This document shows, in pieces, positions 1 to 8,223 of a DNA stretch of 64,000 nucleotides. Made by a program: the position numbers and the translations under genes. The notes under the pieces were generated by a model. It saw only the letters and a program-made list of their open reading frames with translations, did no database searches and was not told the origin of the DNA. Positions within the stretch are counted from its first letter, which is position 1. Every line of letters starts with the position of its first letter. Source of the stretch: Methanobacterium formicicum DSM 3637. GTDB taxonomy: Archaea > Methanobacteriota > Methanobacteria > Methanobacteriales > Methanobacteriaceae. The stretch is from NCBI RefSeq assembly GCF_000302455.1, contig NZ_AMPO01000004.1:156516-220515 (forward strand). The letters are read 5' to 3'.

Positions 1-593
1 TCAATTTCGCCAAAAAGCCAGTTAATTGTATCAAAACCATGACTTGCACTGGTTAAAAGAACACCCCCACCTAATCTTTTTTGAGCAGCATATTCTTTCC
101 GGTAATCCTGATCAGGATGCCAATCAGGAAGGTAATGCCCACCAAAATAGTTAACATGGAAAATTTTGCCAATTACATCTCTATCAAGTAGTTCCTTAAG
201 CTGCAGGAAACCTTCATGGAATCTATAGGATTGACCCATCATGGTCACCAAATCATTTTCAGCAATTATTTCCATTAGGTTATCCACATTATCTAAATTA
301 TTTGATAAAGGCTTTTCAATAAAAATAGGTATTCCTTTTTCTGCAAAGAAAGTGGCGGGTTGGATATGTATCCCTGAAGGAGTTGATATAACTGCAGCTT
401 CAGTTTCAGGATGTTTTCTAAAGGCATCAGCATAAGAAGAGTAATAATATGTTGTGCCTAATTCTGTTGCAAATTCTTTTAATCTTTGCAAATTAATATC
501 ACATAGGATAATGTTTTCAATGCCAATTTGTTTCGCATTCATCGCATGCCTTTGACCAATGGACCCGCAACCAACAATTATAATGGTATCCAT
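1..593 (-). CDS. Gfo/Idh/MocA-family sugar oxidoreductase (partial, C-terminus beyond window)
   Basis: The reading frame is open from an ATG at 593 to the window edge, giving about 197 residues of N-terminal sequence. It begins MDTIIIVGCGSIGQRHAMNA, a Rossmann dinucleotide-binding motif (GxGxxGxxH) at the start of Gfo/Idh/MocA NAD(P)-dependent oxidoreductases. Near residue 95 comes FIEKPLSNN, which carries the EKP motif that holds the conserved lysine of this family. The family oxidises or reduces sugar and cyclitol substrates. It is the last visible gene of a minus-strand operon with NeuB, SpsF and an aminotransferase, 12 bases after the aminotransferase, so a role in making an unusual activated sugar is inferred. 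The substrate cannot be read from the sequence. Confidence 0.88.
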   Translation of the reverse strand, partial: MDTIIIVGCGSIGQRHAMNAKQIGIENIILCDINLQRLKEFATELGTTYYYSSYADAFRKHPETEAAVISTPSGIHIQPATFFAEKGIPIFIEKPLSNNLDNVDNLMEIIAENDLVTMMGQSYRFHEGFLQLKELLDRDVIGKIFHVNYFGGHYLPDWHPDQDYRKEYAAQKRLGGGVLLTSASHGFDTINWLFGEI

Positions 594-605
594 AACTTAA
601 TCTCC

Positions 606-1922
606 TTAATTTAATCTTTTAAATCCTTTGGTGGCAACTGGTCCTTTTAATAGGTTTTTGAGGTTTCCCTGTTTAACACCATCAGCCATTAACCCAAAAA
701 CATCATCCACATGTTCCATGTACTGGTCTACTATTTCTTCTGTGTGTTTATAACATGTGTAAACATGGTTCCATGCTAAATATCCACGTTCTAGCATTTC
801 CTGAGTAAATAAAGTCTGGAGTTCAAGGGCAGTATCCTCAGGATACTGAAAAAGGCATGTGGTAAGTGGAGGGACTCCCACAATTTCGATATCCAGTTCA
901 TTATTATCAGCACATACCTTCCATCCCTTATTAATGTATTCCCCTATTTTTATCAAATGTTTTGGGCTGTTAGTTTCTTTAATCTTGTTTATGGTGGCAA
1001 TGGAGGCCGTGGGGCCTATTCGTTCTGTCCAAAATGTGCTGCTGATAAATGTGTCCTGTGCTGATTCCATAATTTCTCGCTTACCAATGATTGCACCGGT
1101 GGGATATCCATTACCCATGGCCTTCCCAAAAATCAACATGTCAGGTTCAACATTATAAATATTGTGAGCACCACCAACGGTAAGCCTCCAGCCAGTAGTT
1201 ATCTCATCAAAGATCAATACTGCCCCACTTGAATTAGCAATTTCTCTAACTCTCTTCAAAAATGAATCATCAGGATGATAATTTCTGACAGGTTCCATTA
1301 TGATAGCGGCTAGATCATAGCCATGTTCTTCAACAATGGATTCTAATTCATCAATCTGATTATAGTTAAATGGGAACATTGTCCCCCTCAAGTTTTGGGG
1401 AACACCCAATGGGCTGAGTCCAGGTAGCAAATGATCATTAAGGTTTTCATTACTGGTAATGTTGGCTGAAAGATACCAATCATGCCAACCATGGTATCCG
1501 CAGAAAGCTACTTTATCTCTTTTCGTAGCTGCTCTTGCTATTCTAATAGCTATTGCTGCTGATTCTCCCCCGGTACGAGCATACCTAACCATGTCCGCCC
1601 ATGGCTCTATCTCTAGGAGCATTTCCGCCAGTTCAACCTCTTCATAACAGTTTAGGGTACACATGGATCCATTTTTAATTGCTCGATGGACAGCTTTATC
1701 CACTTCTTCATCAGCATATCCCAGCGTACATGCTCCTATACCCATTATAGACATATCAATGTAATGATTATTATCCAGATCCCACACTTCAACTCCTTTG
1801 GCTTTTTTATAATATGAAGGCCAGTGATCCGGTAGGAATTGGTCGCTTCGCTTAGAAAGTAGTTGATTTCCCCCAGGAATTATCATTTTAGCTCGGTTCC
1901 ACAGTTCAACACCAGTGTTCAT
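606..1922 (-). CDS. class III PLP aminotransferase, glutamate-1-semialdehyde aminomutase-like
   Basis: This 438-residue protein is a fold-type I PLP enzyme related to glutamate-1-semialdehyde 2,1-aminomutase. The motif LIFDE (about 236-240) supplies the PLP-contacting Asp, and FGKAMGNGYP gives the Schiff-base lysine near 267. Length matches the family. Heme-pathway GSA aminomutase is normally found with hem genes; here the neighbours are a NeuB synthase, an SpsF cytidylyltransferase and a Gfo/Idh oxidoreductase. I therefore infer amination or isomerisation of a sugar-derived intermediate rather than tetrapyrrole synthesis. It starts at ATG 1922, 18 bases downstream of the cytidylyltransferase stop, consistent with one transcript. 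Confidence 0.88.
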   Translation of the reverse strand: MNTGVELWNRAKMIIPGGNQLLSKRSDQFLPDHWPSYYKKAKGVEVWDLDNNHYIDMSIMGIGACTLGYADEEVDKAVHRAIKNGSMCTLNCYEEVELAEMLLEIEPWADMVRYARTGGESAAIAIRIARAATKRDKVAFCGYHGWHDWYLSANITSNENLNDHLLPGLSPLGVPQNLRGTMFPFNYNQIDELESIVEEHGYDLAAIIMEPVRNYHPDDSFLKRVREIANSSGAVLIFDEITTGWRLTVGGAHNIYNVEPDMLIFGKAMGNGYPTGAIIGKREIMESAQDTFISSTFWTERIGPTASIATINKIKETNSPKHLIKIGEYINKGWKVCADNNELDIEIVGVPPLTTCLFQYPEDTALELQTLFTQEMLERGYLAWNHVYTCYKHTEEIVDQYMEHVDDVFGLMADGVKQGNLKNLLKGPVATKGFKRLN

Positions 1923-1940
1923 GAATTAATCACCTTAAAT

Positions 1941-2696
1941 TTAATCCTCGCTTATGGATTTTAAATAACCTTCGTTCCTCATTATTCCCTGATTTATTTC
2001 CATCAGTTTAGGTTCGTGTTTGAGAAGTTCCAGAACATCATGGGTAACGAATATCTCTCCTTCATGATATAGTCGTTTATACACTTCTCTCACAAATTTT
2101 AAATCAGGTTCTTCATCAACTGTCCACCTTAAGTGGGATAGATCCGTTTTTTGATCAAAAACATAACCTAACTTGAATTTTTCAGTGTTTTTCCATATAT
2201 ATGGCGTCACATGTTCCCTCTCAGAGGGCAATCTTGCTTCCCGAAAAGCCTTATCCAGAGATTGGAATGTGAAAACTTCGGTATCAAGGCCGTCAGGGCA
2301 TGGATTGGGATTTCCCATGGATATGTAATCTAAATCTTCATGTTGATAATGATAATCCACCATTTTGTCAATTACGTGGGGATCTATCAATGGACAGTCC
2401 GCAGTGATTCTTACAATTAATTCTGCCTTATATTGATTTGCAGCATGGAAATATCGATCTAAAACATCATTCTGGCTTCCCCTATAAAGTTCAACACCAC
2501 ATTCTTTCGCTAAACAAGCGGTTTTGTGGTCTTCTTCGTTTTTTGTGGTGGCTAAAACAATTTGATCAATCTTTTGAGCCTTTTTAACCCTTTCAATAAC
2601 ATGCCATAACATAGGTTTTCCAGTTATATCTGCCATGATCTTTCCGGGGAGTCTGGTTGAGCCCATTCGTGCCTGGATGATTACAACAGTATTCAT
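1941..2696 (-). CDS. SpsF/NeuA-like cytidylyltransferase (CMP-sugar forming)
   Basis: The 251-residue product has the nucleotidyltransferase signature QARMGSTRLPGK at residues 8-19, then RGSQNDVLDRY near 72 and RITADCPLIDP near 96. This pattern is characteristic of the SpsF/PseF/NeuA group that activates nonulosonic acids as CMP-sugars. Its ATG overlaps the stop of the upstream NeuB-family gene by four bases (ATGA), so the two are translationally coupled. In bacteria SpsE (NeuB family) and SpsF form the same pair. The exact sugar is not determined by the sequence. Confidence 0.87.
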   Translation of the reverse strand: MNTVVIIQARMGSTRLPGKIMADITGKPMLWHVIERVKKAQKIDQIVLATTKNEEDHKTACLAKECGVELYRGSQNDVLDRYFHAANQYKAELIVRITADCPLIDPHVIDKMVDYHYQHEDLDYISMGNPNPCPDGLDTEVFTFQSLDKAFREARLPSEREHVTPYIWKNTEKFKLGYVFDQKTDLSHLRWTVDEEPDLKFVREVYKRLYHEGEIFVTHDVLELLKHEPKLMEINQGIMRNEGYLKSISED

Positions 2697-3700
2697 TTTA
2701 GCATATCTCTCCTAATGAGATCACCCTTAAAAATATCTGAGTACGTTTTTCTCCCAATAATGTGGTTAATTTCTGTGGGAGGTATTGATCCATCTGGTGA
2801 TGGTCTTAAAACAATTAAATCTTCTTTTCCGATTATTTGCATACGCGGAATGTCAGTTTTAGCATATACTGCCCTTCTCCATTTTCTTTCATCTATTTCA
2901 GGAGTTGAGGGTGTTATATTATTTTCACCAAGCATTTCTTCAACTTCTCTAATGTGCATGATCATCTCTTTCAGTTCTGATGGTTCCAATGCATAGGAAT
3001 GATCAGGCCCTTCTAAGTTTCGATCAATGGTGAAATGTTTTTCAATGACATTGGCACCTAACGCTACAGCTGCTGTGGGAGCATGAATTCCCAAAGTGTG
3101 GTCCGAAAATCCAACAGGAACCCCAAATTCCTTCAAAGATAATATAGACTTGAGATTTACATTTTTAGGTTCGGTGGGATACTGGGATACGCAGTGCAAT
3201 ATCACCAGATTATTGTTTCTTTTAGAGAGCAAATAATCAACAGTTTCTTCTACTTCATTGTAATTTGCCATTCCCGTGGAAATTATTACGGGTTTTTTTG
3301 TATTAGAAACACTTTCTAAAAGAGGAAAATGCATTAATTCATAAGATGCTATTTTATAAGCGGGAATCGGGAATTTTTCGATTGTTTTCAGTGTTTCTTC
3401 ATCAAAAACACTGAAAAAAAGGATAATTTTATGTTTTTTTGCGTGGTCAAAGAGTTCCTCATACCATTCTTCTTTTAATTCCAATTTTTCAAGTAGTTTC
3501 ACTGTTTTTAAATTTTGAAAGAGATTACTAGCTTTAAATGATTGAAATTTTACAGCATCAGCACCTGCTTCCGCCGCGATTTCAATTAGACGTTTGGCCT
3601 GATCCAGCTTTCCGTCATGATTAGAACCCGCTTCAGCAATTATAAAGCATGGCTCACCTTCCCCTATCTTCCTACCGGCAATTTTAATATTATTAAGCAC
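2693..3700 (-). CDS. NeuB-family nonulosonic acid synthase (sialic/pseudaminic/legionaminic acid synthase-like)
   Basis: The product is 335 residues, as usual for NeuB/PseI. An N-terminal TIM barrel carries IAEAGSNHDG (21-30) and VKFQ (50-53), and a C-terminal SAF/antifreeze-like domain occupies about 275-335. NeuB enzymes condense phosphoenolpyruvate with a six-carbon amino sugar to give a nine-carbon acid. The start is GTG at 3700, preceded by AAGGTGG. It follows the PseC-like gene by nine bases and overlaps the cytidylyltransferase. PseB and PseC upstream suggest the pseudaminic-acid branch, but legionaminic-type chemistry is not excluded. Confidence 0.9.
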   Translation of the reverse strand: MLNNIKIAGRKIGEGEPCFIIAEAGSNHDGKLDQAKRLIEIAAEAGADAVKFQSFKASNLFQNLKTVKLLEKLELKEEWYEELFDHAKKHKIILFFSVFDEETLKTIEKFPIPAYKIASYELMHFPLLESVSNTKKPVIISTGMANYNEVEETVDYLLSKRNNNLVILHCVSQYPTEPKNVNLKSILSLKEFGVPVGFSDHTLGIHAPTAAVALGANVIEKHFTIDRNLEGPDHSYALEPSELKEMIMHIREVEEMLGENNITPSTPEIDERKWRRAVYAKTDIPRMQIIGKEDLIVLRPSPDGSIPPTEINHIIGRKTYSDIFKGDLIRRDMLK

Positions 3701-3709
3701 AATTCCACC

Positions 3710-4841
3710 TTATTCCGTAAATAATTCTATTTTATTACAAATAAATTCTATTTGATCCTCTTTTAATTGGGGGTGGAGAGGTAAGGTTATTATCCTGTTA
3801 AAAACATCCTCGGTAACAGGAAAATCATTTGGATCAAAATTGAAATTATTTTGATAATAAGAAAAATGGTATATTGGTATGTAATGAACATTTACTCCAA
3901 TGTCGTTGCTTTTCATGTATCTAAAAAAATTCATCTCTATCTATTTGTTTATCAAGAAGGATAGTGTAAATGTGCCAAGCGTGTTTAACACTGGACTTTG
4001 CAGTGGGCAATTCCAGAAAATCTACTTCAGATAGTCTTTTGGAGTATAATTCCACCAATTTTAGCCTTTTATTTAGGAATCCATCCAATTTTTTTAGTTG
4101 AGAAATACCCAGAGCAGACTGGAAGTCAGTTATACGGTAATTTCTCCCTAACCTTCTGATATCATAGGCATAATCCATTTTGGCCTGTCTTTTATGCAAA
4201 TCTTTGTCTATTCCATGATTTCTGAGAATTTTCAATTCTCTATCAAATTCAGAGTTATTTGTTATTACCGCACCTCCCTCCCCAGTTGTAATATGTTTCA
4301 CAGGATGAAAACTAAAAATAGTCATGTCAGCGAAATTACCCACATTCTTCCCATAATATTTGGAGCCTAATGCATGACAGGCATCTTCTATTAAAAACAA
4401 TCCATTTTCATTGGCAATTTTCTTTATTTCATTAATATCACAGGGTTGGCCCGCATAATCAACATATATGATTGCTTTTGTTTTTTCAGTAATTTTTTCC
4501 ATTAGTTCATTAGGATTGATATTTCTAGTTTCCTTTTCTATGTCAGCAAAAACAGGAGTTAAATTATTATATATGATAGAATTTGCAGTTGCTGCAAAAG
4601 TAAAGGGAGTTGTAATAACCTCAGACCCTTTTTCCAAATTTAATGTTTGAACTGCAATATCTAGAGCACTAGTGCCTGAATTGACAGCAGTGGCAAAGTT
4701 GCATCCAATGTACTTACACAAAGATTTTTCAAATTCTTCCACTTTAGGACCCGTAGTAATCCAATTACTCTTTAAAACAGTAACAACTTCTTTTATATCA
4801 TCATCAGTTATACACTGCATTCCGTAAGGTATTTGATCCAT
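3710..4841 (-). pseudogene. pseC: PseC-like UDP-4-keto-sugar aminotransferase, split by a +1-base homopolymer frameshift
   Basis: Two frames together make a normal DegT/DnrJ/EryC1/StrS aminotransferase of about 380 residues. The first (4841 to 3921) gives 306 residues, with GTSALDIAV for cofactor binding and SFHPVKHITTGEGG containing the PLP lysine. It stops right after DRDEFF. The second frame resumes with RYMKSNDIGVNVHYIPIYH, the usual C-terminal PseC segment, and runs to 3710. A run of seven A on the plus strand (3923-3929) lies exactly at the junction; removing one base restores DEFFRYMK. PseC aminates the product of PseB, the gene just upstream. The break could be a real mutation, phase variation or a sequencing error. 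Confidence 0.87.
3923..3929 (-). other. homopolymer frameshift site in the PseC-like gene
   Basis: There are seven A on the plus strand (seven T in the coding sense), read GAA TTT TTT TAG. With six T the frame continues GAA TTT TTT AGA TAC ATG and joins the two halves of the aminotransferase without loss of any residue. Confidence 0.8.
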
Positions 4842-4853
4842 AAAAAGCCCCTA

Positions 4854-5852
4854 TTAAACAATATCCATTGAATCAATAAGTTTTCTTAAATCTTCACTAT
4901 CAAGCCATTCTTTGTTATCACCCGATGAGTATCTGAACCCCTCTTTAACCTTTTTACCACCTGTTTTTTTGGAAGAATTAAATCTCCACCACCAATCCAA
5001 ATCAGGATAAATAACAAAATGATCATCATGTTCGTAGGTATTCCTCGAATCTTCTTCTGTGATCATCATCTCATGAATTTTTTCTCCAGGTCTTATACCT
5101 ATCTCATCAAATTCAACATCTTGTTTAATTGATTTGGCCAAATCACTGATTTTGAATGAAGGACATTTGCGTACAAATATTTCCCCCCCATTAGACACAT
5201 CTAGGGCCTTTAAAACCATATCCACCGCTTCATCAAGTGTAATCCAAAAGCGAGTCATACGGAAATCTGTGATGGGAAATTTTAAGTTTCCTTCCTCTGC
5301 GATAGACTGGAAGAAAGGTATTATCGAACCTCTACTACCTGCCACATTCCCATATCTCACGACACTAAATGAAATATCTTCAGAACCTACATAAGCATTT
5401 CCAGAAATAAAAAGTTTGTCTGAAACAAGTTTAGTAGCACCATAAAGGTTAATAGGGTTCACCGCCTTATCTGTTGATAATGCGACTATTTTTTTAACTT
5501 TTTTATCTATTGCTGCATCTATTATATTCTCTGCACCATATATGTTAGTTTTAACAGCTTCAAGAGGATTATATTCGGCAGCAGGTATTTGTTTTAGTGC
5601 AGCTGCATGTATTACAATATCAACACCCTCAAAGGCCCTATAAAGTCTGTTTTTATCCCTCACATCTCCAATAAAAAAACGGAGCTTATCATTATAGCCC
5701 TTAAACTCTTTCTGCATTAAAAACTGTTTGTATTCATCTCGGGAATAAATAATGATTTTTTTAGGATTATAATTCCTTAAAACCCTTCCCACAAATTTTT
5801 TACCAAAAGAACCGGTTCCCCCGGTAATCAATATAACTTTGTCATTAAGCAT
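4854..5852 (-). CDS. pseB: UDP-N-acetylglucosamine 4,6-dehydratase (inverting), PseB-like
   Basis: This 332-residue short-chain dehydrogenase/reductase has the NAD(P) motif TGGTGSFG at 10-17, the segment STDKAVNPINLYGATK with the YxxxK catalytic pair, and the length and order of FlaA1/PseB proteins. The enzyme makes a UDP-4-keto-6-deoxy sugar, the first step of pseudaminic acid synthesis. It heads the minus-strand operon, 12 bases before the PseC-like gene. ATG 5852 is preceded by AGGAAGG. The divergent spacer to the methyltransferase is only 85 bases, so it must hold both promoters. Confidence 0.92.
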   Translation of the reverse strand: MLNDKVILITGGTGSFGKKFVGRVLRNYNPKKIIIYSRDEYKQFLMQKEFKGYNDKLRFFIGDVRDKNRLYRAFEGVDIVIHAAALKQIPAAEYNPLEAVKTNIYGAENIIDAAIDKKVKKIVALSTDKAVNPINLYGATKLVSDKLFISGNAYVGSEDISFSVVRYGNVAGSRGSIIPFFQSIAEEGNLKFPITDFRMTRFWITLDEAVDMVLKALDVSNGGEIFVRKCPSFKISDLAKSIKQDVEFDEIGIRPGEKIHEMMITEEDSRNTYEHDDHFVIYPDLDWWWRFNSSKKTGGKKVKEGFRYSSGDNKEWLDSEDLRKLIDSMDIV

Positions 5853-5937
5853 TCTGATAACCTTCCTATTAACTTAATAGGCATGTTAACTAATTAATTT
5901 TATGGCTGTATACTAATAATGATTTGTTGGTTTTATT

Positions 5938-6597
5938 ATGGAAGAAAAATATCAAAATTTATGGCTTAATGAAAGTTATAATTATTTCAAGAGAAATTAC
6001 GGAGATGTTGATTTAAGAACCATCAAACCTAATTTTAACTTGCAATCTTTATTAAAAAAAACAAATCTTGACTTAAACAATAATAAAATTTTAGAAATTG
6101 GTTGTGGAGCAGGTAATAACCTTTATTGGCTTAAAAATATGTTTAAAGCTGATGTTTATGGAATTGAGGTTAGCCCTAAACTTGTTAATTTATTAAATAA
6201 GAACTTTGATGAGATAACATTTATTAATTGTCATTCGCACGACCTACCCTTTAAAAAAAACAGCTTTGATTTGGTAATATTGAGAAGCGTTCTGCATTGG
6301 GTTGATAGAGATTATATTATGCAAACTGTAGGTGAAGCAATTAGAGTAAGTAACAAATATTTAATAATCTCTGATTTCGCTCCGTTAATACCATATAGTG
6401 TTGAATATAAACATCAAAATGGTCTAAAAACTTATAAAATAGATTATCAAAACTTGGTAGAGTCTTCATTGCAAATGAAAATGATATTTTGTGAATATTA
6501 TAAATTTGAGGATGAATGGAATGCATTAAAAACAGCTTTATATAAAAAAGTCAGTATTGATGATGCATATCCTGAAAAAGATGATTTAAGTATCTAG
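5938..6597 (+). CDS. class I SAM-dependent methyltransferase
   Basis: The 219-residue protein has methyltransferase motif I, ILEIGCGAGN, at residues 51-60, a motif II acidic turn at VYGIEVS, and LPFKKNSFDLVILRSVLHWV as motif IV. It belongs to the Methyltransf_11/25 type that acts on small molecules. It is transcribed away from the nonulosonate operon. Its position between that operon and glycosyltransferases suggests O- or N-methylation of a surface sugar, which is inference only. It is notably AT-rich. Confidence 0.8.
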   Translation: MEEKYQNLWLNESYNYFKRNYGDVDLRTIKPNFNLQSLLKKTNLDLNNNKILEIGCGAGNNLYWLKNMFKADVYGIEVSPKLVNLLNKNFDEITFINCHSHDLPFKKNSFDLVILRSVLHWVDRDYIMQTVGEAIRVSNKYLIISDFAPLIPYSVEYKHQNGLKTYKIDYQNLVESSLQMKMIFCEYYKFEDEWNALKTALYKKVSIDDAYPEKDDLSI

Positions 6598-7007
6598 CTT
6601 AATGGATTAAGATATCATTCTTAACATTTTTTCAATCTTATAACTCATTTCATGAAAATCATTGTTTTACCCCTTTCATGTTAAAAATAACTATTCCAAT
6701 AATCCATTGACATTTATAGAGATTTTTTAATGAAAACATATTATACATAAAATAAGAGATGAATGAACTTTTATAACATAGAGTAGTTATTGAATAAAAA
6801 TAATATTGTGAGCATTAGTCCTCAAACTGTTATAATTATTGGATTGACTTATGGGTGGTTTTTCTATCATTACTCCCCTCTATCAGTTTTAGACAGGAAA
6901 GAACATTTGATAAATCATTTTATATTTTTGGTTTAGTGAACAACTACTAATTTATTAGATCGCTTACACACATTAACTGTTTGGTCCCATTTTTTTGATC
7001 TTCGATT
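6598..7007. other. AT-rich intergenic region, possible coding remnants
   Basis: No intact gene is visible. From a TTG near 6790 an open frame of about 50 codons reads hydrophobic, aromatic-rich sequence (IIIGLTYGWFFYHYSPLSVL) and stops near 6937; a second frame over the same bases is also open. It has no convincing ribosome site. It may be debris of a membrane protein between the convergent methyltransferase and GT4 genes. Confidence 0.35.
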
Positions 7008-8192
7008 TTAGACAGGATTAAATGAATAAAATAACAAGTAACTTTCAGCAATTTTGTCCCAGCCAAAAAGTTCTATTACTTTGTCATATCCATCCATCGA
7101 AAATTTTTTTCTCAAATTCGTGTTACCAACCAGATTTAATATTGCATTAGCAAGTTCAATACTATTTTTTTCAGATACCAATAACCCCGTAACATTATCA
7201 TGAATAATATCAGAAATCCCACCAACATCAGACCCAATAACAGGAACCCCACAAGCCATAGCTTCCAACAAAACCACACCAAGTCCTTCAGTATTCCCCT
7301 GTGAATCCACAATGGAGGGCAAAACAAACAAATCCGCAGAGTTGTACATCATAAGTAATTTTTCATCAGAAACATTCTTAACAATTTCCACCTGGTCTCC
7401 GAGGTCCAATTCATAGATTAATGATTTCAACTTTGATTCCAATGGCCCGGATCCAACGATTTTCAACCGGGCATTTTCATGTTCAGTTAAAACATGAGGC
7501 ATAGCCTTTATTAAGTATTCAAATCCTTTCCTTTCTATTAGGTAACCAACTGACAATATTTGGAATATATTTCCATCTTTATAAACATCCAATGGTCTGA
7601 AAAAGTCTGTGTCCACTCCAAATGGTATTACCTCAATCTTCTCACCATCCAGACCTGCTTCCAGGCAAAACTTACGGGTTGCAGTGCTGTTGGTAATGGT
7701 TTTAGATGAATTATTTACCAGCCAGCGAAGAGCAAAAAGCATGTGGTACCGTTTGGAAAGATGCACTTCCTCCCCATGTATCGTGTTTATATAAGGAATT
7801 CCATAAATCTTTTTAAGGAACAATGCACCTAACCCATTGGGAATGGGCCACTGAACATGGATAACATCCATTTTCCTTAGTTTTAACAGTGAATGCAAAA
7901 CATTGAAAAACAGAAATGTTAAAACCTGAATTTTAACTAGGAATCCTTCTTTAACATTATCAATCATCCCAGATCTCCCAGAAAGCTTTTCAAATCTTTG
8001 AGGGTAGAAATAGTGAAATCTTTCCACGTGCACCCCTTCCAGGACGTAATCTGTTTCTCCACCAGTAAAAGGTGCCAGAACATGAACTTCATGTCCTTTC
8101 TTGGCGATCTCCGTCATCAACCTGTGAACAAATATTCCATGAGGATCATCCTCAAAATCGGGATAAGCAGAGGTTATAACTCCTATTTTTAT
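7008..8192 (-). CDS. GT4-family glycosyltransferase with a probable non-AUG (ATA) start
   Basis: This is a GT-B fold retaining glycosyltransferase. The C-terminal domain has VGYLIERKGFEYLIKAMP and EGLGVVLLEAMACGVPVIG, the nucleotide-sugar E-x7-E region. The first canonical start is TTG at 8120, which would remove the first strand and loop of the fold. The frame continues upstream as IKIGVITSAYPDFEDDPHG, the classic GT4 N-terminus, back to an ATA codon at 8192-8190 where an initiator methionine would be expected. GGTG lies five bases before that ATA, ideal spacing. An in-frame TGA closes the frame at 8207. I include the extension because the fold needs it. It probably adds a sugar to a surface glycan. 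Confidence 0.85.
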   Translation of the reverse strand: MKIGVITSAYPDFEDDPHGIFVHRLMTEIAKKGHEVHVLAPFTGGETDYVLEGVHVERFHYFYPQRFEKLSGRSGMIDNVKEGFLVKIQVLTFLFFNVLHSLLKLRKMDVIHVQWPIPNGLGALFLKKIYGIPYINTIHGEEVHLSKRYHMLFALRWLVNNSSKTITNSTATRKFCLEAGLDGEKIEVIPFGVDTDFFRPLDVYKDGNIFQILSVGYLIERKGFEYLIKAMPHVLTEHENARLKIVGSGPLESKLKSLIYELDLGDQVEIVKNVSDEKLLMMYNSADLFVLPSIVDSQGNTEGLGVVLLEAMACGVPVIGSDVGGISDIIHDNVTGLLVSEKNSIELANAILNLVGNTNLRKKFSMDGYDKVIELFGWDKIAESYLLFYSFNPV

Positions 8193-8223
8193 GTTAACAC
8201 CACTTCATTAATTTTAAACATAG

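Noticed and set aside
606..1922. Heme-pathway glutamate-1-semialdehyde aminomutase (HemL)
   Set aside because: No hem genes nearby; the operon context is sugar biosynthesis, so only family membership is claimed.
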